Source: Tabrizicola flagellatus
GTDB lineage: Bacteria; Pseudomonadota; Alphaproteobacteria; Rhodobacterales; Rhodobacteraceae
DNA: 64,000 nucleotides
Direction of reading: 5' to 3'
Assembly: GCF_008271465.1 (NCBI RefSeq)
Contig: NZ_VMDU01000002.1
Coordinates: 248,001-312,000, forward strand
Position numbers and translations under genes: made by a program. Below the pieces are notes generated by a model. That model was not told the origin of the DNA and did not search any database. It saw nothing but the letters and a program-made list of their open reading frames with translations. Below are positions 1-11,375 of the stretch, in pieces. Within the stretch, counting starts at the first letter, position 1; each line of letters opens with the position of its first letter.

Positions 1-1670
<1,670 letters not shown>

Positions 1671-1729
1671 GCGGTCCTCCTCCCAGGAACGGGCCCAAAA
1701 TAGCGACCCCAAAGCGTTTTGGGAAGGGG

Positions 1730-2233
1730 TCAGCCGGGCACGATCAGCCGGGTCTGATGGGTGATGCGCGGGGCGATCCACAGCAGGTCGCGGCGCGACA
1801 GGGCCACGCAGCCGGCGGTCGGGGCGCCGGGCCGGCGCCACTGGTGCAGGAAGATCGCCGAGCCGCGGCCCGGTTCCGCCTGGGGCCAGTTCCAGTCGGT
1901 AATGAGGATCAGATCATACATCGGATCGGCCCGGCGCAGGCGCTCGTGGCCGAACCCGTGCGGCGCGCGGACCATCAGGTTGTAGTCCGGGTCTGCCGGG
2001 TCGTCCGACCAGAAGTCGAACGGCCCGATCGGCAGCGCCCAGTCGGCAGGCCGGGTCAGCCTGTCGGGGCGATAGAGCATGCCGACCAGCCGATGCATCC
2101 CGGCAGGCGTGGCCCCGTCGCCCTCGCGTTTCCGTCCCGGCGGCACGATGCCGCCGCGCCCGATGGTGCAGGGGAAGACCCGGCCCAGAAAGCGCAGGCC
2201 CATGGGCGTGACCACCAGATCGGTCGGCTTCAC
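1730..2233 (-). CDS. L,D-transpeptidase (YkuD) family protein
   Basis: 167 aa from a GTG that overlaps the ribA stop as GTGA, so it is translationally coupled to ribA. An upstream ATG in the same frame would run deep into ribA and is rejected. The C-terminal half has the YkuD catalytic pattern: a His in FLHQW, then Thr-x-Gly-Cys-Val (TAGCVALS) with the nucleophilic Cys. Such enzymes make 3-3 cross-links or anchor lipoproteins to peptidoglycan. This one is a minimal catalytic domain without an obvious signal peptide, which is common in the short alphaproteobacterial versions. Substrate unknown. Confidence 0.82.
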   Translation of the reverse strand: MKPTDLVVTPMGLRFLGRVFPCTIGRGGIVPPGRKREGDGATPAGMHRLVGMLYRPDRLTRPADWALPIGPFDFWSDDPADPDYNLMVRAPHGFGHERLRRADPMYDLILITDWNWPQAEPGRGSAIFLHQWRRPGAPTAGCVALSRRDLLWIAPRITHQTRLIVPG

Positions 2234-3318
2234 AACAGATGCCCCGATTTCGCGGCCTTGGTCGCCAGATAGGCGCGGTTCTCGGCCGTCTCGCCCACGC
2301 GCAGCGGCACCCGCTCGGTCACATGCAGGCCGCAGCCCTCCATCATCGCCAGCTTCTTCGGGTTGTTGGTCAGAAGCCGCACGCTGGAAAACCCCAGCTT
2401 GCGCAGGATCTGCGCCCCGATGCGGAAATCGCGCTCGTCGTCCTCGAAGCCGAGGCGATGGTTGGCCTCGACCGTGTCGAAGCCCTGGTCCTGCAGGGAA
2501 TAGGCGCGCATCTTGTTGGCGAGGCCAATCCCCCGGCCCTCCTGGTTGAGATAAAGGAGCACCCCCGCGCCTTCCTCGCCCATCTGCGCCAAGGCCGCCC
2601 GTAGCTGGGGGCCGCAGTCGCATTTCAGCGATCCCAGCACGTCGCCGGTGAAACAGGCGGAATGGAGCCGCGCAAGCACCGGCTGCGACCGGTCCGGGCG
2701 GCCGATCTCGATGGCGTAATGCTCCTCGCCGCCATCCTCGGGGCGAAAGACATGCACCCGGCCTGCCGCGGCGGCCACCAGCGGCACGCGGGCCGAGACC
2801 ACCTCGTCCATCGGCGGCAGGGCGGCAAGCGCGGGGCCGATCTCGTCCAGAGACAGCAGCGTCAGGCCATGCGTCCCGGCCAGCGTCAGGGCATGGCCCA
2901 CCGGCACCAGGAGGGCGGCGGGCAGAAGATGCGCCGACTTTGCCAGCGCCAGCGCCGCGCGCGCCAGATCGGCCGGGCCCTCGCGCAGCGATTGCAGCGG
3001 CCCCTTCATCGGCGTCCGCAGGTCGTCCGCCGGATCGGCCACCGCCCGCAGCCAGTCGAGCCCCGCATCGGGCGGAGGCACCACGCGCGCCAGGTCGCCG
3101 TCATAGGCGCGGGCCTTCAGCGTCTCGGCCCGCCGCGCGGTGATCGCCAGCACCGGCGCGCCGAACCCCCTCAGGTCCGCAAGTCGCGCGCCGTCCAGCG
3201 TCTCGACCGCCGCCACCAGCGCCGCCCCGCCCGCGCCAGTCAGCACGACGGGCACCCCCATGCGCAGGTCGCCGCGGGCGCGGGTCAGACGTTCGGCGAT
3301 GGAAAGGGCCAGCGACAT
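2230..3318 (-). CDS. ribA: GTP cyclohydrolase II
   Basis: 362 aa. The C-terminal about 190 residues are a full RibA domain. The zinc-binding motif [18 protein letters not shown] and the following QEGRGIGL and TNNPKK segments are intact, so it should convert GTP to the diaminopyrimidine precursor of riboflavin. The N-terminal about 150 residues occupy the place of a RibB (DHBP synthase) domain but lack the RibB acidic motif (DDEDRE-like), so this is not a working RibBA. Such degenerate N-domains are known in alphaproteobacteria. It overlaps the L,D-transpeptidase by 4 bp, and a LacI gene follows upstream on the same strand. Confidence 0.93.
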   Translation of the reverse strand: MSLALSIAERLTRARGDLRMGVPVVLTGAGGAALVAAVETLDGARLADLRGFGAPVLAITARRAETLKARAYDGDLARVVPPPDAGLDWLRAVADPADDLRTPMKGPLQSLREGPADLARAALALAKSAHLLPAALLVPVGHALTLAGTHGLTLLSLDEIGPALAALPPMDEVVSARVPLVAAAAGRVHVFRPEDGGEEHYAIEIGRPDRSQPVLARLHSACFTGDVLGSLKCDCGPQLRAALAQMGEEGAGVLLYLNQEGRGIGLANKMRAYSLQDQGFDTVEANHRLGFEDDERDFRIGAQILRKLGFSSVRLLTNNPKKLAMMEGCGLHVTERVPLRVGETAENRAYLATKAAKSGHLL

Positions 3319-3327
3319 GCCCCCTAT

Positions 3328-4395
3328 CTAGGCCGCATCGGCGCCGGGCGGAAGCCTCGGCTGCGGCTCCGGGCCAAAAGGCTGAAGATCGGTGGGGCAG
3401 GCGATCAGGATGTCGGTCGGGCCGATGGTCACGTCCGGCGGCACCATCCGGTGATGGCGCAGGAAATGCAGCGACACACGGCGGGCGTCCTGGCGGAAGT
3501 CGTGGTGCAGGACCAGCGTCAGCCGGCCTTCCGCCAGCAGCTGCCGGTTGGTGCGGTCAAGGTCATGGGCGATGAAGACCTCGATCGGGCGACCGGCCTC
3601 GGCAAAGGCATCCAGGATCGCCCGGTTGCCGCCGCCGATGGAATAGACGCTGCCGATGTCGGGATGATCGCGCAGTGCCTCCAGCACAAGGCGCCGGGTG
3701 GTCCGGTCCACGCCCAGCCCTTCCGAGACGGTCAGCGTCGGCAGCGCGGGGGCTTGCCCGGCCAGATGGTCGAGAAACCCGATCCGCCGTTCGTCCTCGC
3801 CCCGGAACATCTGCGAGGACAGGGTGATCAGCACCCGCGAGCCCGCCCGCCGCTGCATGTGCTGCATCAGATAGGCCGCCGTGGCCCCAGCGCGGCGGTT
3901 CTCCATCCCGACATAGGCCAGCCGCAGCGGCGCGGCGATGTCGGTGACATAGGTCACGACCGGAATCCCCCTGGCCGCGACCCCTTCAAGGCAGGCCTCG
4001 ATCGCCGGGGTGGCCGGCACCTTCAGCACGATCCCGTGGCTGCCGCGCCGGGCGATGGCGGTCAGGCGGGCGATGATCTCGCGCTCCTCCATCACCTCGG
4101 CCAGATGGAACCGGGCGCGAAAGGCGACGGGGCGCACCAGCGGCAGCTCCGCCTCGAAGGCGGCGCGCACGGCCGAGGTGAAGCGCTCGGGCGCCTGGAT
4201 GAAGATGTCGATGGTAAAGCGCCGCCCCTGCGCCAGGCTGGCGGCATGCTGCCGCTCCAGTTCCGCGATGGCGGCGGCCACCCGGTCGCGGGTCGGGGCG
4301 CGGACATGGTCGCGCCCGTGCAGGGCACGGTCCACCGTGGCCGGGCTGAGCCCCGCCTGAAAGGCGATCTCCTTGATGCCGAAACGGCGCGACAT
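3328..4395 (-). CDS. LacI-family transcriptional regulator
   Basis: 355 aa from ATG at 4395, chosen because it places the helix-turn-helix (GIKEIAFQAGLSPATVDRAL) at the extreme N-terminus; the longer open frame reads into the divergent promoter. The remainder is a periplasmic-binding-protein-like effector domain (DIFIQAPERF..., later IEVFIAHDLD). It is divergent from the PhyH-type dioxygenase gene at 4490 with 94 bp between them, suggesting it controls that gene. The effector is unknown, probably a sugar-like ligand. It lies 9 bp from ribA's start but is probably unrelated in function. Confidence 0.88.
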   Translation of the reverse strand: MSRRFGIKEIAFQAGLSPATVDRALHGRDHVRAPTRDRVAAAIAELERQHAASLAQGRRFTIDIFIQAPERFTSAVRAAFEAELPLVRPVAFRARFHLAEVMEEREIIARLTAIARRGSHGIVLKVPATPAIEACLEGVAARGIPVVTYVTDIAAPLRLAYVGMENRRAGATAAYLMQHMQRRAGSRVLITLSSQMFRGEDERRIGFLDHLAGQAPALPTLTVSEGLGVDRTTRRLVLEALRDHPDIGSVYSIGGGNRAILDAFAEAGRPIEVFIAHDLDRTNRQLLAEGRLTLVLHHDFRQDARRVSLHFLRHHRMVPPDVTIGPTDILIACPTDLQPFGPEPQPRLPPGADAA

Positions 4396-4402
4396 GGCGC
4401 AG

Positions 4403-4423
4403 TTTGAGGTGATTTTGAGGTGA
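4403..4423. promoter_or_regulatory. Direct repeat in LacI/PhyH divergent promoter
   Basis: TTTGAGGTGA occurs at 4403-4412 and again at 4414-4423, one helical turn apart, between the divergent LacI and PhyH genes. The flanking GTTT...AAAC ends also make the stretch weakly palindromic. Plausibly the LacI binding region; no canonical CG-centred LacI palindrome was found here. Confidence 0.4.
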
Positions 4424-4489
4424 AACGCAACTGTCTGGCGCGGCGCGCGCAGGGCAGGGTGGGGCAACCGCCACGAAAAGGATGTCGCC

Positions 4490-5662
4490 ATGAACGCCCC
4501 CGCCCGCCCCGCCCGCCGCCCGGTCTGGATCCGCGCCGACAGCGGCGATTTCGACCTGTTCCGCCAGCAGGTCGGGCAGAGCACGCAGGCCGAGGACGTG
4601 CCGCAGGCGGCCGAGGTGGCGCGGAACATCCCGATCTACGCCGGGCAGGCCGTCGCCGCCGCCGCCCGCGACGCGCAGGCCCGCCGCGCCCTGACCGCAG
4701 AATGGGCCTGGGTGCTGGCCGACGGCCCCGGCATAATCGTCATCCGCGATGCCATGCCGGACACCTCGGTCGTCGACCGGGCCAGCCGGATCTTCGAGGA
4801 GATCATCGCCGAGGAAAAGGCCGCCCGGCGCGGCGGCGGCGACCATTTCGCGAAGCCAGGGGCAAACGACCGGATCTGGAACTCGTTGGAAAAGCACTGT
4901 CTGGCCGATCCGGCGAACTTTGCCGCCTATTACAGCGCCGATGCACTGGCGCTTGCTTCCGAGGCCTGGCTCGGCCCGGCCTACCAGATGACCGCGCAGG
5001 TCAACCGGGTGAACCCCGGCGGGGCGGCGCAGGTGCCGCACCGCGACTATCACCTCGGCTTCATGTCGCCCGACCGGATGGCGCAGTTTCCCGCGCATAT
5101 CCATTCCATCTCGCCGGTCCTGACGCTTCAGGGCGCGCTGGCGCATTGCGACATGCCGGTCGAGACGGGGCCGACGCTGCTCTTGCCGTTCTCGCAGCAG
5201 TTCCACGAGGGCTACCTCGCCTTCTCGCGCCCCGAATTCCAGGAGCATTTCGCACGTCACCATGTCCAGCTGCCCTTGCACAAGGGCGACATGCTGTTCT
5301 TCAACCCCGCGGTCATGCACGGTGCCGGAACCAACCGCACCACCGACCGCTACCGGATGGTGAACCTGTTCCAGGTCTCCTCGGCCTTTGGTCGGGCGAT
5401 GGAATCGGTCAACCGCGCCCGGATGTGCCGCGCCGTCTTTCCGGTGCTGCGGCAGGGCGGGCCTGGGATCGACGTCGCCAATGTCATCGCCGCCACGGCC
5501 GAGGGCTATCCCTTCCCGACGAACCTCGACCGCAACCCTCCCATCGGCGGCCTCGCCCCCCGGACCATGGCCGATTTCCTGACCGAGGCGGTCCGCGAAG
5601 GCTGGAGCGCGGAGCGGCTGGACGCCGTCCTGTCCGACCTGGAGACGAAGAACGCCACCTGA
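4490..5662 (+). CDS. Phytanoyl-CoA dioxygenase (PhyH) family Fe(II)/2OG oxygenase
   Basis: 390 aa. Iron ligands are visible as His-x-Asp in PHRDYH (about residue 185) and a distal His in MHGAGTNRT, followed by Arg in TDRYRMVN that would bind 2-oxoglutarate. The segment VETGPTLLLPFSQQFHEG is typical of PhyH-like proteins, where the chain folds as a double-stranded beta helix. Cytoplasmic, no signal peptide. Its divergent LacI neighbour implies induction by a small, probably sugar-like molecule, so the substrate is more likely a bacterial metabolite than phytanoyl-CoA. The exact reaction cannot be inferred. Confidence 0.8.
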   Translation: MNAPARPARRPVWIRADSGDFDLFRQQVGQSTQAEDVPQAAEVARNIPIYAGQAVAAAARDAQARRALTAEWAWVLADGPGIIVIRDAMPDTSVVDRASRIFEEIIAEEKAARRGGGDHFAKPGANDRIWNSLEKHCLADPANFAAYYSADALALASEAWLGPAYQMTAQVNRVNPGGAAQVPHRDYHLGFMSPDRMAQFPAHIHSISPVLTLQGALAHCDMPVETGPTLLLPFSQQFHEGYLAFSRPEFQEHFARHHVQLPLHKGDMLFFNPAVMHGAGTNRTTDRYRMVNLFQVSSAFGRAMESVNRARMCRAVFPVLRQGGPGIDVANVIAATAEGYPFPTNLDRNPPIGGLAPRTMADFLTEAVREGWSAERLDAVLSDLETKNAT

Positions 5663-5775
5663 CCGCTTGAAACAATTCCCGCGCCGGCGACACGACCGCG
5701 TGAGGATTCCGTTGCAAATCTTGCGGGCTTCGTGATCGGGGCGCATCTGAAGCGCAATCAGCAATGGAGGACCCC

Positions 5776-6462
5776 ATGGCCGGACTGCGGAAGATCCTGC
5801 TTGTCGATGACGACGAGGACCTGCGCGAGGCGCTGAGCGAGCAGCTGGTGATGACCGAGGACTTCGATGTCTTCGAGGCCGGAACCGGAGCCGAGGGAAT
5901 GGAGAAGGTCAAGGCCGGTCTCTTCGACCTTGTCATCCTCGACGTGGGACTGCCCGACACCGACGGGCGCGAGCTGTGCCGCCGGATGCGCAAGCAGGGC
6001 GTGAAATGCCCGATCCTGATGCTGACCGGCCATGACACTGACAGCGACACGATCCTTGGCCTGGACGCGGGCGCCAACGATTATGTGACCAAGCCCTTCA
6101 AGTTCCCGGTGCTCCTCGCCCGCATCCGCGCGCAGCTGCGGACGCACGAACAGTCGGAAGACGCGGTGTTCCAGCTTGGGCCCTACACCTTCAAGCCCGC
6201 GCAGAAATTGCTGGTGGACGAGAAGGACAGGAAGATCCGCCTGACCGAGAAGGAAACCAACATCCTGAAATATCTCTACCGCTCGACCAGCGGCGTGGTG
6301 GCGCGGGATGTGCTCCTGCACGAGGTCTGGGGCTACAACGCGGGCGTGACCACGCATACGCTGGAGACCCACATCTATCGCCTGCGCCAGAAGATCGAGC
6401 CCGATCCCTCGAACGCGCGGCTCCTGGTGACGGAAAGCGGCGGCTACCGGCTGGTGGCCTGA
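5776..6462 (+). CDS. OmpR-family response regulator
   Basis: 228 aa. Start set at 5776 because GGAGG lies 5 bp upstream; the in-frame ATG at 5764 overlaps that ribosome binding site. Receiver domain (residues 1-120) has the acidic pocket D11-D13, phospho-acceptor D56 in VILDVGLPD and K106 in VTKPF. The C-terminal winged helix (about 130-228) ends with the usual THTLETHIYRLRQKIE recognition region. No histidine kinase is adjacent, so it is an orphan regulator here; its partner is elsewhere. A strong terminator follows 180 bp downstream. Confidence 0.93.
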   Translation: MAGLRKILLVDDDEDLREALSEQLVMTEDFDVFEAGTGAEGMEKVKAGLFDLVILDVGLPDTDGRELCRRMRKQGVKCPILMLTGHDTDSDTILGLDAGANDYVTKPFKFPVLLARIRAQLRTHEQSEDAVFQLGPYTFKPAQKLLVDEKDRKIRLTEKETNILKYLYRSTSGVVARDVLLHEVWGYNAGVTTHTLETHIYRLRQKIEPDPSNARLLVTESGGYRLVA

Positions 6463-6641
6463 AGGGATTGTTGCGTGGCGGCAACGCTTTGATGAGTCCG
6501 CCATGCAACAAACACGAAATCTTGCCGCTTAGGGCTTATTGTTGCCGGATTCGCTTGCTACCTTTCTCGCATGCACCGGTTGTGCAGCAAGTTCCCCTGG
6601 TCGCGTCGGGGTTATGGCGCGGCATCCTCCCTGTTGGACCT

Positions 6642-6669
6642 GGCCGGGCTTCTTGCCCGGCCTTTTTTT
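6642..6669 (+). terminator. Intrinsic terminator
   Basis: Perfect 8-bp stem GGCCGGGC / GCCCGGCC with a TTCTT loop, followed by seven consecutive T residues. Textbook rho-independent terminator for rightward transcription from the response regulator or a small RNA. Confidence 0.9.
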
Positions 6670-6742
6670 GTGCTTGCGCCAGATCAAGGCGCGGGGCCTG
6701 CCGGGGCCTGCATCCTGGCCCCACTTCCCTTGTTCCCCTTGC

Positions 6743-6770
6743 GCCGGGCCTCGCGCCCGGCCTTCTTTTT
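6743..6770 (+). terminator. Second terminator-like hairpin
   Basis: 7-bp stem GCCGGGC / GCCCGGC with a CTCGC loop, followed by CTTCTTTTT. Same stem core as the hairpin 100 bp upstream but a weaker T-tract. Confidence 0.65.
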
Positions 6771-6847
6771 CCGCCCGGCCCTTGAGCCCACCCTTGAGCC
6801 CGCCGCGGCCCGGTCTTACGGTCGCCCGGCAACCCGGAGCCGCGCCC

Positions 6848-7636
6848 ATGCCCTTCACCCTAGCCACCTGGAACATCAACTCGGTCCGCCTGCGCGAGGG
6901 GCTGGTCGCCCGCCTGCTGACCGAAGAGTCGCCCGACATCCTTTGTCTCCAGGAATGCAAGTGCCCGGTCGAGCTGATCCCGATGGAGGGGTTCCGGGCG
7001 CTGGGCTACACCCATGTCATCGCCCGGGGGCAGAAGGGCTACAACGGCGTCGCGATCCTGTCGAAACTGCCGATCCGGGATGTCGGCGGGCAGGACTTCG
7101 CCGCACTCGGCCATGCCCGGCATGTGGCGGGCCGGCTGGAGAACGGCGTCACGATCCACAATTTCTACGTCCCGGCCGGCGGCGACATTCCGGATCGCGA
7201 GCAAAACCTCAAGTTCGGCCAGAAGCTCGACTACCTGACCCAGATGCGCGACCATTTCCATTCCGAGCGGCCGGAAATGTCGATCCTTGTCGGCGACCTG
7301 AACATCGCCCCGCGCGAGGACGATGTCTGGGATCACAAGGCGCTGTTGAAGATTGTCAGCCACACTCCGGTCGAGGTGGAGCATCTGGGTCAGGTGATGG
7401 AGGCCGGGCGCTGGCGGGACATCACCCGGCAGGACATCCCCGAGGGCCGGCTCTACAGCTGGTGGAGCTATCGCAGCCCCGACTGGGACGCCGCCGACAA
7501 GGGCCGCCGGCTCGACCACATCTGGGCCACGCCCGACGTTGCCGGTGCGGGCCACGGCAGCCGCATCCTGCGCCCCGTGCGGGGCTGGGACCAGCCCTCG
7601 GACCACGTCCCGGTCTTTGCGACGTTTGACCTTTAG
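6848..7636 (+). CDS. xthA: Exodeoxyribonuclease III
   Basis: 262 aa. Start at 6848 places [11 protein letters not shown] at the N-terminus; the longer frame upstream crosses two terminators. Motifs of the ExoIII/AP-endonuclease fold are complete: N7-like Asn in WNINS, metal-binding Glu in LCLQECK, GDLNIAP with catalytic Asp and Asn, and the terminal SDHVPVF His. It repairs abasic sites and degrades 3' ends of duplex DNA. Length matches the family. It is convergent with the thioredoxin-like gene, and the two are separated by paired palindromes. Confidence 0.93.
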   Translation: MPFTLATWNINSVRLREGLVARLLTEESPDILCLQECKCPVELIPMEGFRALGYTHVIARGQKGYNGVAILSKLPIRDVGGQDFAALGHARHVAGRLENGVTIHNFYVPAGGDIPDREQNLKFGQKLDYLTQMRDHFHSERPEMSILVGDLNIAPREDDVWDHKALLKIVSHTPVEVEHLGQVMEAGRWRDITRQDIPEGRLYSWWSYRSPDWDAADKGRRLDHIWATPDVAGAGHGSRILRPVRGWDQPSDHVPVFATFDL

Positions 7637-7638
7637 GC

Positions 7639-7683
7639 GCAAATCCCTTCGAAAGGATTTGCAAATTCCTTCGAAGGAATTTG
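7639..7683. terminator. Paired TTCGAA-core palindromes between convergent genes
   Basis: Two back-to-back palindromes: GCAAATCC...GGATTTGC (7639-7662) and a perfect 22-bp palindrome at 7662-7683, both centred on TTCGAA. They fill the whole gap between the convergent xthA and TlpA-like stop codons, so a bidirectional terminator is likely. The same core recurs at 27084-27152. Confidence 0.6.
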
Positions 7684-8241
7684 TCAGGACCCCGAGGCCA
7701 GCGCCGCCAGCACGGCCTTGGCGCTCTCGCTGTCCCATTCGGCATCGCCGATCAGCCGGGCGACCTCCTGCCCCTCGGGGTTCAGGATCACGGTGACCGG
7801 CAGGCCCATGACTCCCATCCCACGCGCCAGCTGCGACTGGGGGTCGCGCAGGATGGGCAGCGCGGTGACACCGGCCTCCTCGAAGAACCGCCTGATCCCC
7901 TCGACCGCGTTGCGTCCGGTGGCGACCGGCACCACCGCCAGGTCCGGCATCGCCGTCTGCAGCCGGTCGAGCGAGGGCATCTCCTTCCGGCAGGGCGCGC
8001 ACCAGGTGGCCCAGAAGTTCAGCACGACCCACTTGCCCCGGTAATCGGCCAGCGCGTGCTCGCCGTCCTCGGCATCCAGCAGCACCGCCTCGGGCACCGC
8101 GACCGGGGCCTCGTGCAGCACCAGCTTCTTCATGTCGCCCTCGCGCAGGCTGGCCGCATCGGCGAGCACCGGATTTGCACCGAGGGCCAAGGCCGTATAA
8201 AGGACCACCAGAATTTTCCGCACGTTTCCCACCCCGCCCAT
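7684..8241 (-). CDS. TlpA/ResA-like thiol-disulfide oxidoreductase
   Basis: 185 aa if it begins at ATG 8241; a GTG at 8223 (VRKILVVLY) may be the real start because it puts the hydrophobic signal at the very N-terminus. A signal peptide ending about ...GANPVLA implies periplasmic export. The thioredoxin fold carries the redox motif WCAPC in [15 protein letters not shown] and the cis-Pro segment GLPVTVILN. Such proteins reduce cytochrome c or other periplasmic disulfides. The divergent argH start is only 21 bp away, so the two promoters must overlap the opposite coding regions. Confidence 0.87.
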   Translation of the reverse strand: MGGVGNVRKILVVLYTALALGANPVLADAASLREGDMKKLVLHEAPVAVPEAVLLDAEDGEHALADYRGKWVVLNFWATWCAPCRKEMPSLDRLQTAMPDLAVVPVATGRNAVEGIRRFFEEAGVTALPILRDPQSQLARGMGVMGLPVTVILNPEGQEVARLIGDAEWDSESAKAVLAALASGS

Positions 8242-8262
8242 CCTGCCGCGAAAGCCCCGCCC

Positions 8263-9666
8263 ATGTCAGACGCCCCCGATCCCAAGTCCGCCAACACGAT
8301 GTGGGGCGGGCGCTTTGCCGAGGGTCCAAGCGCGATCATGACGGCGATCAACGCCTCGATCGGGTTCGACCAGCGGCTCTACGCCCAGGACATCGCGGGC
8401 AGCCGGGCCCATGCGGCGATGCTGGCCGCGCAGGGCATCATCTCTTCTAGGGATGCCGAGGCGATCGGGGAAGGGCTGCTCGCGATCTTGTCAGAGATCG
8501 AGGCCGGGAAATTCCCATTCACACCCGATCTGGAAGACATCCACCTGAACATCGAGGCCCGTCTGACCGACCGCATCGGCGAGGCGGGAAAGCGGCTGCA
8601 CACCGGGCGGTCCCGCAACGACCAGGTGGCCGTCGATTTCCGGCTCTGGGTGCGCGACCAGTGCGATGCGGCGATCGAGGGGCTGACCGGCCTGATGCGC
8701 GCCTTCCTCGCCCAGGCCGAGGCCGGGGCCGACTGGGTCATGCCGGGCTTCACCCACCTGCAAACCGCCCAGCCGGTGACCTGGGGCCATCACATGCTGG
8801 CCTATGTCGAGATGTTCGCCCGTGACCGTTCCCGGTTCCAGGACGCGCGGCGGCGGATGAACGAATGCCCTCTCGGCGCCGCCGCGTTGGCCGGGACCTC
8901 CTTTCCCATCGACCGGCACATGACGGCAAAGGCACTGGGTTTCGACCGGCCGACCGCGAACAGCCTCGACTCGGTCTCCGACCGCGACTTCGCGCTGGAG
9001 TTCCTGGCCGCCAGCAGCATCTGCGCCATGCACCTGTCGCGCTTTGCCGAAGAGCTGGTGATCTGGTCCTCGGCCCAGTTCCGCTTTGTCCGGCTGTCCG
9101 ACCGCTGGACGACCGGCAGCAGCATCATGCCGCAGAAGAAGAACCCCGACGCGGCGGAACTGCTGCGCGCCAAGCTGGGGCGGATCCTCGGGGCGACGGT
9201 CGCGCTGTTCACGGTGATGAAGGGCCTCGCGCTGACCTATTCCAAGGACATGCAGGAGGACAAGGAACAGGTCTTCGACGCCGCCGATACGCTGATGCTG
9301 GGCCTTGCCGCGATGACCGGCATGGTCGCGGACATGACCGCCAACCGCGATGCCCTGCGCGCCGCCGCCGCCTCGGGCTTTTCCACCGCGACCGATCTCG
9401 CCGACTGGCTGGTCCGGGCGCTGGGCCTGCCCTTCCGCGAGGCGCACCACGTCACCGGCGCGCTGGTGGCCATGGCCGAGGCGCAGGGATGCGACCTGCC
9501 CGACCTGACGCTGACCCAGATGCAATCGGTCCATCCCGGCATCACCGCCGAGGTCTTCGGCGTGCTGGGGGTGGAAAACTCGGTGCGAAGCCGCATGTCC
9601 TATGGCGGCACCGCGCCGGATCAGGTGCGGGCGCAGCTCGCCCGCTGGAAGGCGGAGCTGGGCTGA
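8263..9666 (+). CDS. argH: Argininosuccinate lyase
   Basis: 467 aa, family-typical length. It cleaves argininosuccinate to arginine and fumarate, the last step of arginine synthesis. The fumarase-superfamily signature [12 protein letters not shown] with the catalytic Ser loop is intact, as are [10 protein letters not shown] and the HLQTAQP segment. Start at 8263 fits the conserved N-terminal MWGGRF. The long open frame extending back to 7681 is antisense to the TlpA-like gene. Two small lipoprotein genes and DUF2834 follow closely on the same strand. Confidence 0.97.
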   Translation: MSDAPDPKSANTMWGGRFAEGPSAIMTAINASIGFDQRLYAQDIAGSRAHAAMLAAQGIISSRDAEAIGEGLLAILSEIEAGKFPFTPDLEDIHLNIEARLTDRIGEAGKRLHTGRSRNDQVAVDFRLWVRDQCDAAIEGLTGLMRAFLAQAEAGADWVMPGFTHLQTAQPVTWGHHMLAYVEMFARDRSRFQDARRRMNECPLGAAALAGTSFPIDRHMTAKALGFDRPTANSLDSVSDRDFALEFLAASSICAMHLSRFAEELVIWSSAQFRFVRLSDRWTTGSSIMPQKKNPDAAELLRAKLGRILGATVALFTVMKGLALTYSKDMQEDKEQVFDAADTLMLGLAAMTGMVADMTANRDALRAAAASGFSTATDLADWLVRALGLPFREAHHVTGALVAMAEAQGCDLPDLTLTQMQSVHPGITAEVFGVLGVENSVRSRMSYGGTAPDQVRAQLARWKAELG

Positions 9667-9686
9667 GCGTTCCAGGGGAGCATCCA

Positions 9687-9839
9687 ATGAAATTCTGGCT
9701 TCTGATCCCGGTCCTTGCGCTGGCGGCCTGCAAGAACCCCATGCTGGCCACCAACCTGACCTTCGGCACCGGCGGGGTAGAGGTAAACCCCACCTTGTCC
9801 GGCGAGATCGGCGGTGCCACGGTGTCCATCGACCCCTGA
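9687..9839 (+). CDS. Small lipoprotein (50 aa)
   Basis: A 50-residue product with MKFWLLIPVLALAAC at the start: one Lys, a hydrophobic stretch, and a lipobox LAAC, so lipidation at Cys15 is predicted. The mature part of about 36 residues is Gly/Thr/Val-rich (LTFGTGGVEVNP, GEIGGATVSI) with no recognised domain. GGGGAG upstream serves as ribosome binding site. It lies 20 bp after argH, a position where many proteobacteria carry a small lipoprotein gene, so it is probably real. Function unknown. Confidence 0.75.
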   Translation: MKFWLLIPVLALAACKNPMLATNLTFGTGGVEVNPTLSGEIGGATVSIDP

Positions 9840-9852
9840 GGAAAGGCCTGCC

Positions 9853-9978
9853 ATGCCCCGGTTTCTGCTTCTCGCCTCGCTCTTCCTAGCCGCCTGCGGC
9901 GCCGATGGCGCGCCGGAACCGCCGTCGCGCGGGATTGCCGTCACCGGCGAGGTGCAGATGGGCGTCGTCGCACGATGA
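9853..9978 (+). CDS. Very small lipoprotein (41 aa)
   Basis: 41 residues: MPRFLLLASLFLAACG followed by a short Pro-rich tail. The lipobox LAAC predicts acylation at Cys15, leaving a mature peptide of only about 27 residues. GAAAGG precedes the ATG. Its TGA overlaps the ATG of the DUF2834 gene (ATGA), showing translational coupling. It resembles the tiny lipoproteins often found between argH and lysA in proteobacteria. No function can be assigned. Confidence 0.68.
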   Translation: MPRFLLLASLFLAACGADGAPEPPSRGIAVTGEVQMGVVAR

Positions 9979-10283
9979 GCCCGCTGCGCCTTGCCTTCCT
10001 GGCAATCGCGATCTGGGGCGCGGTGCATCCTATGTTCTGGTTCGTGAAACACATGCGCGAAACCGGAACCGGCCTGTCAGGCCTGATCGACGCCTGGTAT
10101 GTCAACGCCTCGACCACGGGCCTGACCTGGGACCTGACCATCGCCGCCATCGCGCTGACGGTCTGGGTCCTGGCCGAAAGCCTCGGCCGCCGGGACTGGC
10201 TGGGCCTGGTGGCGATCCCGGCGACCTTCTGCATCGGCGTCAGCTGCGGGCTGCCGCTCTATCTCTTCCTGCGCTCGCGTCCC

Positions 10284-10295
<12 letters not shown>
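9975..10295 (+). CDS. DUF2834 family membrane protein
   Basis: 106 aa with three hydrophobic segments (about residues 5-25, 50-70 and 78-98), separated by short loops, so an inner-membrane protein. The overall pattern, with WYVNASTTGLTWDLTIAAIA in the middle, matches DUF2834, a family without known function. It overlaps the upstream lipoprotein by 4 bp and ends 12 bp inside the convergent ABC ATPase gene. It appears to be the last gene of the argH transcription unit before the carbohydrate block begins. Confidence 0.75.
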
Positions 10296-11372
<1,077 letters not shown>

Positions 11373-11375
11373 GGG

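Larger units (their letters stand above)
6463..6847 (+). other. 385-bp intergenic region with two terminator-like hairpins
   Basis: No convincing gene is visible. The region holds a strong intrinsic terminator at 6642-6669 and a second hairpin with a T-rich tail at 6743-6770, leaving about 180 bp after the response regulator and about 75 bp between the hairpins. A CCTCC stretch sits just before the first hairpin. It could be the response-regulator 3' UTR or encode a small RNA. The longest open frames here have skewed GC-rich composition and no ribosome binding site. Confidence 0.5.

Noticed and set aside
2230-3318. Bifunctional RibBA
   Set aside because: The N-terminal region lacks the RibB acidic and DHBP-synthase motifs; only the RibA half is credible.
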